NCBI GenBank assembly: GCA_963678705.1
Contig: OY783206.1
Coordinates: forward strand, 13,775,807 to 13,839,806
Direction: 5' to 3'
DNA from: Panorpa germanica
Lineage: Eukaryota; Arthropoda; Insecta; Mecoptera; Panorpidae
Length of the DNA stretch: 64,000 nucleotides
In this document: piece after piece, positions 45,082-57,223 of the stretch
How the letters are laid out: every line of letters begins with the position of its first letter
Position numbering within the stretch: the stretch's first letter is position 1
Notes under the pieces: generated by a model
Told to the model about the DNA's origin: nothing
What the model saw: only the letters and a program-made list of their open reading frames with translations
Databases searched by the model: none
Position numbers and translations under genes: made by a program

Positions 45082-45835
45082 GGAGGTACAGGACGTACCG
45101 TCAATACTAAAAGTTTATCTCTCGGTAATACGAAATGCAAAATACGAAGTACATGAGGGACGAGCAAATATTGGGACTGTATTTTTGAAAATGAATTTTT
45201 CAATTCCCTATTAAACTGCTATTTGCTTGTTAAAATGATTTTTTTATGCATATAATAGTTTAATAAATGAAAAATTACCTATAATTAATATCAAATTTAT
45301 ATTAATTCAATTTAAATTCAAATTAAATATATTGAAAAAGGAATAATAAATTTGGCAACGCTGTAAATTTACGTGTGTTGACGCATGCGTGATTTGGTTC
45401 TTTGACAAATAAATTGTTATATTTTATAAAATATTTATTCCGATTTTGAATTTCCCGCTCAAATTGGCATTTGCAACGTTGCCAGCTTATAACCTACATT
45501 TACTGTTTCTTACTGGTTTTATTTAAATATTTTCGTATATAGGTATCCTTTTGATAATTTTCTTTTTGCAATAGTTACAGAAAAGATTCTTTTATATACA
45601 CCTAATTTTTGAAAGCTGTGTCACCATTTTTGAATAGTTAAGAGTTATATTATGTGGTGAAATTGAGCTAAAAATTATGATTTGTATGGAAAATGACTAT
45701 TTTTAATCATGTATAAAAAGGAAACTAGGAACCCTAGGTCTCTAAAATTTTGAGACAGCATGTGCTTCACCTATTTGTATTGACCCTCCAAACTTCACAA
45801 TGTTTTCATCATTTACGTTAACGTCCTATACCTCC
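45082..45835 (-). mobile_element. TTAA-flanked MITE, copy 2
   Basis: Same element as 21491-22251 in the opposite orientation, 754 bp. Ends GGAGGTACAGGACGT and ACGTCCTATACCTCC, with TTAA at 45078-45081 and 45836-45839. Shared interior includes AGTACATGAGGGACGAGCAA and GACGCATGCGTGATTTGG. Clear but moderate divergence from copy 1 suggests older, independent insertions. No coding frame. Confidence 0.85.
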
Positions 45836-45839
45836 TTAA

Positions 45840-47894
45840 TTTACAATGCTTTTAAATTTTCTAATTTTTCACCAATTTAGTATATAATGAATTTATTTGA
45901 TCATTTATAACATCTGCTTTATTTTTTTCCATATCAATAGATGCATCTGTGTATATTATTTTTGTAAAATTTGTATTAAATTGATGCATTAGATTTAAAA
46001 ACAAATTCATTATTTATCGCATTAATAAATGTTTTTGATAATAATTGTGTGTTAATATATCTCTAGCTTTAATTAATGATTCAAAAGAAATAGAGTAGAT
46101 AGCATATTTGAATTTCTTTATATATTTACATCATGTAATCTCATATACCTATTTAATAAAATAGGTTTATTCTTTTTAGTTCAGTAATGACGCAAAAAAA
46201 AATTTGAAACTTCCGCTACCGGATAGATTTAAGGCTCCGTCGTACGTTTATTACAAATAATAATGTTACAAAATTCAATTCGAATTAACTATAATTAAAT
46301 ACTTCAATAAGTAACACGAGTACGTCATTAAAGTTGTCAAAGTAGCAAAGCTCAAAAGCTTCCTAAAATTTTCATTAATTTTAAGCACGTAAAGTAATAT
46401 TGCGCTTAATTGCTTTGTGGTTTCTTTTCATCTAATCGCTGAGCTGAAATTTGAATGTTGTTACGTACGCTGCTGTTGTTTCTGGAGAAATATTACCCTA
46501 CTTGTATGCGTACTAAAGTAATATACAGAGTACTCATTATATCTTATTGGTAATATATTGCGTAAGAGCTGTTGCCTACAATAAAGGGGTTTGTAACTAA
46601 TTGAGCTATTTTATTCCGCGAAAAATGTTTCGTTGATGTATTACTTGTAACAACGTTGTGTTGTCTAACAAAAACAATGCTCTTTGATCCATACAATTGA
46701 TTTTTTAAGGAAAATACGAGAATTTCGAAAATGAACAGTACTAGTGTTGTGAAACTGATTACTTAACTATTAATTTTAACTAGGTGAGAAAATGCGTACA
46801 AATAAAAAAAGGTCTAGCCATTAATAACAAACATTAGGTAGCATAAGTATAACATATTCAGTTTGGAAATAAATCAAACCAATGCAAGAATGATTATTTA
46901 TTTGAGTGCATCAACTTTCAACAGTTATTAGCACTTAGAACAATATATACATGCACAAACATTTGCAAAACATAATTTGTAACTTATAAACAGGAGTATG
47001 GGTCCTTAAAATAAAGATATTCAATTTGAATAAGGTTTGAATAAGTCAATAAGGTTTGAAATATTTATATCTTTAATTGAATTTGAGGGTGTTTCAAATT
47101 GGTTAGAATAAAAAAATCACAAAATACAATTAAATTTTGATGAGAATGCATCTGCAGTTATTATTAATGTGTGTGCAGTCCAGTCACGTGTCTATCCCCC
47201 TGCACGTTTTTCAATAGGAATAACCTATTTCATTTTTCTTAGGATTAAGTAATCTCGCTTTTTTTACTCTTTTTCTTCAAGCGTTAATAAAAAAACTACA
47301 AAAAATCGTAGTATATTGGTGGGACAGAGGGTAGGGTGCACCACAGGTTGTGCCCTAAGGGCCCACCGATCCTTAAAAGAGCACTGGAATGCATCAGCAA
47401 TGCACATTGTTACAGGATCTTACATTTTCTCTGAGAGATCGTGGTTGTCACTGCTTCACTTTCGAGAGTACTTGAATATCCCGCCAACTGCCATTTTTTT
47501 TTTTTTTTGCAACTAATAATTTTTATTTCCATAAGATAATTTTTAGGTTTTACAAAGCATTAGAGATATAATTTTATTTTACAATTTATTTCTTAAAATT
47601 AATAAATTTTTTTAACCAGAAATGACGTCACATTACATTGACTGAAACGCTGTTAGACTTTGTATATTTAGGAGGTGTTGCCCGTGCCCTCAAATAAACA
47701 ACACATTTTTCTAGTAGAGTTAACTCAGCTAGATCTCGTGACATTCTGAGTTGTGCTGAATGTCTCTGATTTATTGGTTTGGGAGCAGAAACTAACTCTT
47801 CTTTCGCCTCTTTTTTTCAGTTTTATGACAATTAAAAATAAACTTATATCTATTAATAGCCTACTGTCATATTTTTAGCTAGTGTGTCGTCACC
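45840..47894. other. No gene recognised
   Basis: AT-rich. The 66-codon plus frame at 47316-47516 lies in the only balanced stretch (47330-47480) and ends in a T-run; it shows no known motif. It may be a decayed element fragment. Confidence 0.4.
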
Positions 47895-48167
47895 ATGGCA
47901 AATATCCGTAAATTGGGCTACGAATTTCTACCTCATCCAGCATATTCTCCAGATTTAGCTCTCTGCAACTATTTCCTGTTTCCAAATCTTAAGAAATAGT
48001 TGGTCGGTAAGAGATTTGGGTCTAACAAAGAGGTCATCTCAAAGAGGACTGAAATAAATGCCTATTTTGAAGGCCTTGACAAAATCTATTAAATGGAAGA
48101 ATTAAAAAAATTGAAAAATTGCTGGACTAAATGTATCGAGCTTACAGAATACTATGTTGATAAATAA
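47895..48167 (+). pseudogene. mariner transposase C-terminal fragment, inactive
   Basis: Reading from 47895 gives the C-terminal third of a mariner transposase: IRKLGYEFLPHPAYSPDLAL, then YFLFPNLKK, GKRFGSN-EVI, AYFEGLDK and WTKCIEL, closing with TAA at 48165-48167. Mariner transposases cut and paste DNA with a D,D34D triad. The third aspartate (usual S-DYFLF) is asparagine here (codon 47967-47969), and stops at 47997 and 48090 break the frame. The DNA-binding part, the first two acidic residues and the terminal repeats were not found. Confidence 0.9.
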
Positions 48168-49064
48168 AGTGCTTTTTAATAGTCGAAAAAAATATCTTTT
48201 ATTGAGAAATAAAATGCTTTAAAAAAGAAAAAATTACTGAATTATCAAACCATCCTCGTAAATTGCTCCATTCGGATGAATGTTTCAATGAATTATGAAT
48301 ATTGTCTCTACTTGCATTACCCTATGATGTATCTAGTTAGTTTTTTTTATTTGTGTAACCAGTTTTTGTATCCGAATATATTTTTAAATGCAAAGATAAA
48401 AATCTCCATGTAACTAAATATTCTCAAAATTTTCCATTCTTTTTGTTCTCACTGCATAGCCAGGCGGGCATCATATTTAGTTCCAGTGTATTTTAAAATC
48501 AATTACATTGTTATTTTCCAAACTCAATGAAACTAGTTCGCGCACGGTTCCTGGTTCCAGACTTCAAACTCCAGGATCTAGATCCTTTGTAGGGCAACAT
48601 ATTGCCAGGTAATTAAGCTTTGTCTACAAGCACGTTCCAGGATAGTTTCAGCCAACTACTTTTTATCCATGTGGCTGCAGTAATGTGGCTTTGTTTGAGT
48701 AAAATGACGACTTTACCTGATGTTATTGTTTCAAATTGTTATCATTGTATGGTGTGGTTAAAAAGTACAGGTGACTAGGTCGGGTTCATGCTTTGTAGTT
48801 GACAAGACAGTATCTTTATTAGTTGATAAATGCAATACCGGTGATATTTTTTAGGCGGGTAAAAGTTGAAAAATAAACAAAGAGTGCTCCCTCTCCTCGA
48901 TATAACCTACCCCCACTCCAACAAAATTTGATTTATTATATTATCCATTGTAGTTTACGATCAGAACTAGGATTTCTGAATCAACCGCGTTTTACTAAGT
49001 CTCCATTTGTCAGCCTGGAGTGCAGTCAGTTTTTGTTGAACGTAATTTGTGTCATTCCTTAGTA
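48168..49064. other. No gene recognised
   Basis: AT-rich, with a balanced patch at 48540-48680 of repeated TTCCAG / CAGGATCTAGATCC words. No frame. The mariner right end should lie shortly after 48167, but a clear terminal repeat was not seen. Confidence 0.4.
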
Positions 49065-49246
49065 ACCATAGATATATAAGAATAGAGTGTGCGAAGGGTA
49101 CTGCCGCGTGTAAGAGTAAGTGATAAACGCAAAGAGAGAGAGAGAGAGAGAAAGAGAGAGATAGCTGCCAATTGTTCTATCTGTCTCTTTCTAGCCGAAG
49201 CGCTGCTGCTAGCAGTAGACAATAGAATCTTTGTCTTACATCCATA
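49065..49246. mobile_element. Fold-back element, copy 2 (truncated) with GA microsatellite
   Basis: CCATAGATATATAAGAATAG plus AGTGTGCGAAGGGTACTGCC matches the complement of the right half of the 20298-20570 element, followed by GATAAACGCAAAGAG, a (GA)n run at 49133-49160, ATAGCTGCC and TCTCTTTCTAGCCGA. The second arm is missing. The minus frame here (49052-49276) is driven by the repeat. Confidence 0.65.
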
Positions 49247-51109
49247 GCAGCTATTGAGAAATTCCGTTTTGACCATCTTAGGTTTAAAAAAATATACAGA
49301 ATTTGAATTACATAAGACGATAGGATCATAATTTCCTTTAGGACCAAGGGAGGGTCATATAATAATGTTTAGGACAAGACGAGATTTAATTTACTATATT
49401 TAGTATGAAAGGAGGAATAAAGTTCCCTTGCAGGATCAGGATAGGTTTAAAATTTCATCTCGGGTTGGCTCGGCTGATTTGGATGTTTTAAATTGATTTC
49501 CGCAATATCTAGAAACAGAGAGGTAAAGAAAAGAGAATGATCACGAGGTTTAGTCTAGGGAATGAAGAAAGCGAAGTAGACCTGAAACAGTTCTTATAAG
49601 TGAAATAAGATGGACGACAGAAGTTAAAAGTAAGCGAAAAGAAATAAAGGATAAGGATATGAAGCTTGGTATGTAGTTTTAAGGATGTAAAATAGTTTAA
49701 GTAAGAAAATGAAATGTAGTCGGTGAAGTTATGCAGAAGAATGTAAAGCCTAACGGCACATATGGTAATTTAAGAAATGCAATACCGGTACAAATAGATT
49801 TTGTATATTATTAACGAGGATAGATGCTCATCAAGCAGGATGTTCTTGAATCTTCCATAATTTAATTACAATATGTTAATACTAATTTGATGAGACAACT
49901 CACCGTCAGAATCCCACGTGCCGCCCACGCGTAAAGCTCTTCTAACACCTTCAAAATAATAAGGGTGTCAGCTTTTAACATAAATATTCTAACATTTCTT
50001 TGTCGGATTTAACTTGATCATATTGTTTTATTTTTTATAATTTATCTGGAAGCGTTAAAAACAAAGCTTTTGATGAGTAATTACAAGTTGTTCGAAGCTT
50101 TAAAAGCTTTATCGTTCAAGCTTTTAAACAAATAGAATGATATAGAGATTGGCAGATCGTAAAAAACGTAGGGAGAATAAAATATGGTAATCAGTTTCAT
50201 GCATGGCGTAATTAACATAAATAATATTTCTCCATTTTATCTGCGTAATGCGATCAAAGTACGAGCAGAGTACAGCGCGGCACAGCTCTAAATACATCAG
50301 ATAGATTGTATTAATTTCAAAACAGAATTGTAAATTAAACAGTACGTCGTGTCGTGTTTAATCACAAACGAATATATACAGGGTAGGGGAAGGGGACAGT
50401 GCCTCTCACACTCCCATGATTACCATATACAATGCACTAATTAGGTAATGTATTAAATATAGAGTTACATGGGTATGTTTCTAGATAATAGGATACAGAA
50501 TGATTTAAAATTACATTTATTGTTGTTGAATTTGACGCCATCTGTGTTACAAATCCCGCATTAACTTTCCATACAAAAATTAGGTAATTTAATTTCAAAA
50601 ACATAACATAAGGGTTCCTTTCACTCTGCAACATTCTATTTGTTTCACATTAGTAAGCTTTATCATAAAATGAATCTTTACTTTAATGTTTATAACGGTT
50701 TTCCTTTTCACCGATTCGGCGCACTTGAAAATGTTAACACCAAGCACACCGTGGTCGTAGCATGTATCCAAGTACTCTACGGATATATACGACTGCCAAG
50801 AGAACGTAGACCGACACTTTGATGTACATATTATTGAATAATCTTATGAATACGATTATATTAAAAACATACTTCATACAAAAACGTATAATCTATCTCT
50901 CATGATAAAGTGTGTTAATGCGACTACACACTACTGAAAAAGTAGAATGTTACAAATAGTCGCTCCAGTGAGAGAGCACTGTTTTTTAAACTAATCAAAG
51001 TTTACCGTACCATTTCTAAAATACAATTTCCCAAATACGGCTCTGCAAATAGTTATATAAAACGGTCATAATTACCGAGTCCTGTTATATCCTTAGAGTT
51101 ATATTATAT
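49247..51109. other. No gene recognised
   Basis: Purine-rich at 49370-49700. Otherwise AT-rich with short, featureless frames. AAGCTTTTAAA words recur near 50060-50130. Confidence 0.45.
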
Positions 51110-51310
51110 AAGTTTGCTTATATTATGCAAGATATCCGTAGATATTGTACTGCTATTTGACCATTACCCTACATAATAATGGTATAATTATTTAACGTAC
51201 AATTACTTCAATTGATAATATTGCGCTAGTCCAGGAATCGAATTCAAAGATACACTTCTCTGCAATCAGCATCAACGCTCTCAGTAACTGTACCCTCGAT
51301 TTTAATGTTA
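51110..51310 (-). mobile_element. tRNA-derived SINE, copy 2
   Basis: On the minus strand GGTACAGTTACTGAGAGCG (A-box side) is followed about 45 bases later by GAATTCGATTCCTGG (B-box side, one change from consensus). The body shares GCAAGATATC, TTGATAA and GCGCTAGTCCAGGAAT blocks with 41250-41520. Decayed. Confidence 0.5.
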
Positions 51311-51497
51311 ACAGTAGAACTTCATGTAAGACCAAAGAAAGGTCAAAAGACTTAAAACCGAAAGCTTCTTTGTCTCAGTATTTCTAAAAATACTATGATT
51401 ACCGTATATTTATATTATCATGTAAGATGGCACATTATAAAATAAAAATGATCCTTATCTCAAAAGATTGAATCCACTTACACTTACAAATAGTGGC

Positions 51498-51880
51498 GGC
51501 CTCTAACTATGAGAACAGGCAGTGCACTTTACTAGCTTATAAAGAATTGTGACTTAAAGTTGCAATAAAACGACATTTTCTTATTAATAATTTTAATTTT
51601 TATATATTAAATCAATCGACTTTTATCCGCGACGAAATGGTCAATGGTCATGCCATGTTATATCAGCAAGCTCCGGTAATTTTCATTCTCGTGCGATGCA
51701 CGGATCTACGCCAGATTCTTCATATAGTTTGCACTGATTCCTTGCAACTCTCTAAGTATAAAGTCAGTATAAAATTAGGGAATTATATGAGATTTTGTGA
51801 TCCTTTTCTCTTTTTTAATTTATAAATATTTGATAGTGCAACGCATGAGTACACTTCAAGTACAGCTTAGGTTGATAGCG
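51498..51880 (-). repeat. Dispersed repeat V, copy 2
   Basis: Complement of repeat V at 31400-31925, with the matching blocks in reversed order. Contains AGAACAGGCAGTGCACTTTA, GAGAATG/GTGCGATGCACGG and TGATTCCTTGCAACTCTC. The plus frame 51637-51825 is a by-product. Confidence 0.75.
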
Positions 51881-53065
51881 TGTAAATTCTCATAGTTAAT
51901 TTTAAAAAAGTAAAAATTAAATGATTCATATGTTTCCTCATCTATGGAAGATCTTAAATGCAATTCCGGATAGAGGCTTGGGCGAATACTATACTACTCC
52001 GATCTTAGTACGTATCTCCAAGTGTTTTATCAATTGGCATCAACTTCTCAGCTCTATTTATCCGCGAATACATTCAACTTGACGTCTAAGACATAAGACA
52101 TTTAAATAAAATGTAATTGTCATATAACATATGTGGAATGGAGTGACAAATAAAACAAGACGATTGTGAATTGGATGAGAATTGTTTGTGCACATATGTT
52201 GAATGTTAGATGCATTGCTGGCTGCTAGCATCTCAGGGGTCGAGGCATGAGCACTGAGCTAAGAACCATCTAGTGGCGTTTAGTGGAATGACAAATGAAT
52301 ATGTGACTCACATTCACACTTGAAACATGGACAAAGATCTACACGTCTTAAATGCAGCGTCTCAGACTCTCTTGAGTGTGAGCAACAACAACTGAGAAAT
52401 ATGTTAAAAGTTACATTTAAGTGTATACAGCAGGTGTTGGCAACAGTTACGTAATGGATTAAACAGAAGTGTAGGTGGAAATGTTGGAAAATGATCACGT
52501 TTAACTATTATTACCACTGAGTTATAACGTACTTGGAACGATAATAACACTGTTGTATTTATTGTTTATAGTACGTATGCTTTAGGTTTTGAACACATGG
52601 TTTATATAGAGTAAGTCCCATACCGATGCTGTCAAGTATCCACAAACATTAGCACTTTAAAAGAAAAGGAATAGAAAGAGGAAAAAGAAAATTCAATGTT
52701 TTATGTCAAGTAGTTGGTTTATGAAAAGAAAATTAAAAAAATACGACTTTATCGAATGTTTGTAAGTAGTGGATCAAGAATAAACTTGTTTTCACTTTCA
52801 TGTGTTGGCCAAATTGTGTGTTGTAAATTCAGGTACTATTGATACATTGATTTGCTTTTCATTGCTTAATTTAGAAATGGTGGATTAGTTAGATTAAAGA
52901 GACTAGACTAAACAACAGCGGGTACTTGGCAATGTATAAATACGCCTTCCTCCCCGCTATATATCAATCGTTCAGTTCATTATTGAGATAAATATGAATT
53001 TTGAGTTTTGAGATATCAACGAAAACAATATTCGAGTTACAAGAATTTCAATGGTTTTTGACAAG
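51881..53065. other. No gene recognised
   Basis: Nothing coding. The minus frame 52280-52498 has no motif. 52640-52740 is purine-rich. Confidence 0.45.
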
Positions 53066-53620
53066 TGTAAGTTTTAGAGCATATATTCCTGTAGATTAAA
53101 AGTGTGTCCAAAATGTGTTCGATAGAGAAAGGTATATGTTCCTATTTGTTCCCTATGCGCATGCGTCGAAAGTGACAAATGTCTATAATAAATATTAATA
53201 TTCTATTAAGATATAATAAATAATAAATATGTAAAGAAATTATATTTCTTTAGTTGGTACAAAGCTCGTCTGTTGGTAAAGCAGTGGCTGTTCAGTAAAA
53301 ACATTTACTCATGAACGCCATAGATGTTGCTGTAGTTGATATTTTGAGTGGTCAGAACTTACGATTTTTGTTATATTTATATATAGTTTATTTATATTTA
53401 TACATATCTACATTATTCTACATCAATATAATGTCATATTTAACAACTGTCACGTATTATATCTAGACAGCTCTGACTTGACAACTGTTACTTTCGACGC
53501 ATGCGCATAGGCAACAAATAGGAACATATATCTTTCCCTCTCGCACATATTTTGGACACACTTTCAGGGCTAGCATTTTATCTCCATATATATATATGCT
53601 CTAAGGTGTAACTTGTCAGG
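53066..53620. mobile_element. Family X short-form TIR element (MITE), copy 2
   Basis: Inverted ends: left TTAGAGCATATATTCC with GTTCCTATTTGTTCCC and GCATGCGTCGAAAGTGACA, right complement ending TATATATATGCTCTAA (about 53590-53606). The pairing may extend further out, since GACAAGTGTAAG and TGTAACTTGTC also lie at the two sides. The core matches the element at 29147. No transposase. Confidence 0.8.
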
Positions 53621-53910
53621 AATAATTAAGATTTACTAATTACAAATATTGGTCCAATAGTATTTATTAACAAATATAAGAACTGTATATAATGCAAAGA
53701 ACTGTATGCCTCAATGACTGTTATATTAATAATATCGTCTGCAGTGTCTTGTACTGCAAAGTCCACCCTTTCCAAGATTCAGGTTGCGACGTCACTGTCG
53801 AGAAGTGGTATATACTAAGCAGAGCAGACCAATGTGCATTCCAGAGTTGTTTATGTTAAGCTAAGGCTAAGTTCGTCCAAAGAAGCACCAGGGTTGTACT
53901 GGGTATCTTA

Positions 53911-54369
53911 GGCCCTCCGCACACGGGGCGACTGGTTGCAAACCTTAGCTCCGAACCTGCCCGAACCGGATGTGATTGCAACTGTGTTTTTAGTAAAAGA
54001 ACGAACGTGTTTACGAGTGAGAGAAAACAAACGGCACGAACGTAACTAAACTGATTTTAAACTGATTTTGAGCATATATTCAGCGACTATATTTCTCGGT
54101 CGCAGGACACTGCTGGTTTCATCAACATAGATGTTTACGAATACTATTGAAAAATATAGAATCCCCTGTTTTGCTATTGTTAAAAATTCTATAGAGTCAC
54201 GATACACGGATCGACATGGTTCGTGCACGTCGACCTGCATGCCTTTCCTCGTGTTTTATCTCACTCGCATACACGTTCGATCTCTTATTAACAACATAGT
54301 TGTAATCACATTTGCTTCGGGCACATTCGGGCTAAGGTTTGCAACCAGTCGCGTCGTGTGCGGAGGGCC
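53911..54369. mobile_element. PIF/Harbinger-type MITE with intact TTA target duplication
   Basis: A 459-bp element with long inverted ends: GGCCCTCCGCACACGGGGCG and ACTGGTTGCAAACCTTAG on the left, and their complement on the right ending GTGTGCGGAGGGCC. TTA lies on both sides (53908-53910, 54370-54372), the PIF/Harbinger target. The left inner CCGAACCTGCCCGAA pairs with TCGGGCACATTCGGGC. Frames on both strands inside are by-products. Well preserved, so relatively young. Confidence 0.9.
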
Positions 54370-54372
54370 TTA

Positions 54373-55299
54373 GAATACAATATCGCTAATAAACTGCATT
54401 TTACTTTTATTTGGGTGCATTTATGACTTATCTCAATATTGAGTCAGATAGAGGATACAATTTTATACAATTTCAATAAATTCACTAAATAATATTCTGA
54501 GTAAATATTTATGAAGTAGAATGTACAATTTTAGAATACAACAAAGCGTTTTGCTTATTCTATGCATTTGGCATTCGACAACCAACATCCGACATTCATC
54601 ATTCAGCATTTTTCAAACAATATTTATTTCTATTCCACATCAATAGAAGAGAACATTTCCCGGTCCCAGTCCCTGTCCCGCTCCTGGTCCCATACCCTGG
54701 AATTCGCGTAGAGTTCAACATTCTTTGAACACTGAACAGAACAGTGTGAGATTCATAAACAAAACTGATTTAAATTTTAAATTATAATACAACTATTATG
54801 TATTCATATGGTGGGCGTGGTTTATTGATTTCGTCATAAAGAAGGTGTCACGTGACTTTTGATATATTTCAATACAATCAATAGTACACATGTAGAAATA
54901 AGCTATTCAATGGAGGAGAGATCACGGTTGACGGTATGCTGTGTGGCTGTGCGTCTGTGTGTCTGTCATGCATTGTGGTGTTGTGACAATTCCCATTGTG
55001 TTAGGACGTTGACGCGTGGTTACCATTGACCTTAGCTGCAGTATCTGATATTGTTAACTAATTAATTTCATTAGAGATGCCTTATCTGATTGCCAAAGCT
55101 TTATTACTGATCTTGGAACAGAGGCCAAAGGGATGGGAAGTGGGGATGTGTTTCTAAATCTAATAAATGTAATGTGTATGTAAGGAGAGCTCGATAATCC
55201 GAATGAATTGCAGTCAGGGATGGTTCAGATTTTAAAACACATTAGAAGTAGATTAAATACATTTAAAGACTTCAGTTCTAATATGTCTTTAGTTTTATT
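54373..55299. other. No gene; C-rich patch at 54655-54705
   Basis: Positions 54657-54700 hold diverged GGTCCCAGTCCCTGTCCCGC units, a small minisatellite. 54930-55010 is GT-rich. Nothing coding. Confidence 0.45.
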
Positions 55300-55560
55300 A
55301 GGAATTATATATTTTAATTAAACTCATGTATTGCTTCTGAAATTTGAAGTTTATTTTGTTAATTTACATACATATTTTAATAATTACATTGTTTAACATA
55401 AATCATACCTGAAATTTGAAGAAACGACATTTAAAGTTTATTTACTATAAATTGTCAATTCCTTTTTATCTAATTTGCTTATAACCTCACAATATGCTCT
55501 TAAGTAGCTGAATAAAAACATAGGTTCTGTCCACTTCAAACTCGTGTTATAGATTTATAC
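55300..55560 (-). repeat. Dispersed family X, long-form copy (minus)
   Basis: AAACTCATGTATTGCTTCTG, TTAATTTACATACATATTTT, TAAATTGTCAATTCCTTTTT and ATAACCTCACAATATGC match 63163-63420 and complement the X copies at 28265 and 61555. Confidence 0.75.
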
Positions 55561-57219
55561 CGCTCTTGTAACCTCTTTTAAGTATAAGTCGCGCCGAACT
55601 ATTATAATTTTCTATAATTATTTTTTTCTATTTAAAATAGCTAAAGAATTTTCATAATGTTCAATCATAGAGGGATGAAACGAAACACTAAAAACTTTTG
55701 GTTTATTATTTAATTAAAATAAGGATCATTATTGCTAAGACGAAACTAAGATGAAAATCTTGAATTTCCGAAGATCAATAAAAAATCAGACTTTTTGTCA
55801 TTTTACCTATTTATAAATTCATAACTTAAAGCATATTCCATTATTTCTAGAAAATTTCATCTTATGTTAAAATTCAAAGTCGAGTTACTTCAAGCTAACA
55901 TTTCCTGTTTCACATCCTTCGTATCTTTATGAAATTATTTCTGCTTTTAGTTAATAATTTTCCCGGTGAACTAAACCAAACTTCAAATATACTCATACCT
56001 TCATTTTACTTAAAAACTTTTCTTTTTATGCATTTTCGTATATGCATGTTAATTGAAAATTATAGTTGAAAAGAAAAGAAAAATGTCATACGGACTGCAT
56101 GTATTTAATTACATTAAATGTTATGTAACTATAGTGCGCTGGGGGACTGTAAACCCCCTTCGTGTTCCGCCCTCATCCCCCTATGTACTCGGTTGTTTTG
56201 GATCGCAGAGCCACGTATGTGTGTGTGTGTGTGTGTCCAGCCAGAAGTCTGTCTGTCCGAACCATACGTGTCCGTGTGTTTACAGACTTCAAAGGCTTTT
56301 CCGTTTTCCATATAATAAGTACATATTTGTGTGATAATTTCACTCATATTTTCCCGTAGCACGCTACGTTATTTTCAACATAAAATGGAAAAGTATTACT
56401 GTTGATACTTTGAATTATTTAATTGCTATGAAAATACATCACGCGTATGGAAAAATCAATGAAAAACATTAAAAAATATGATGAGTCATCATGCTCATAG
56501 CTTATTAACTCTACGATCGGCTAGTCAACCACATAAATGCGTGGACGAGGCTCCCCTGAAATATTTATATATATACAACTCTATAATTCTATTCATAACA
56601 ACGTAAAATTACTGATTTTTATCACATTTTGTCCATTATTTTCATTACAGTGTGGGACAGCTCACTCGATTGTCTGACCCGATCGAATTACTGGCGCTCA
56701 GGCTCTAAGCCGGTATTGGAATGGTCTGATCCTGAAATAAAAAAATAGTCGTATATGAAATAAAATAAAATAAAAATGACAATTATTGGCGTCAATTGAA
56801 TCACGTTGTGATTTATTTTTTTAGACGGAAGCTCTATTATTAGTTCGGTATTTACCAGTTATTTAATAAACTTGAAATTGCAAATTATATACACGGGGAG
56901 TGGAATGCACCAACTTGTAAAAGTTCTATAGATGGAGCTTAAATTAGGAATTAAAAAGGCAACAAATACAGGGGACTTTACGCGAACTGTTACAAAACAT
57001 ATATTTTGTATTTTCATTAATTACAAATCTATTTTTAAACAATGTTGAAAATACATTTTCATGAAAAATAGTACATTGTTTCACATCTCTGGCGCGGATG
57101 ATGATAAAAAAATGTTCCGATAAAGGGAAAAATGTTCATAATGAACAAATTACATTTGGACTATTTCTTTTCAAGTACAACGAAGAAAGATATACTTCCG
57201 ATATAAGCCTATAAACATC
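55561..57219. other. No gene; GT microsatellite at 56216-56236
   Basis: The (GT)n run at 56216-56236 lies in a GC-richer stretch (56130-56290) that is open in several frames at once, which argues against coding. The rest is AT-rich. Confidence 0.5.
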
Positions 57220-57223
57220 TTAA

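Noticed and set aside
54046-54373. Frames on both strands at 54.0-54.4 kb
   Set aside because: They fall inside the PIF-type MITE, and their openness comes from the inverted ends.
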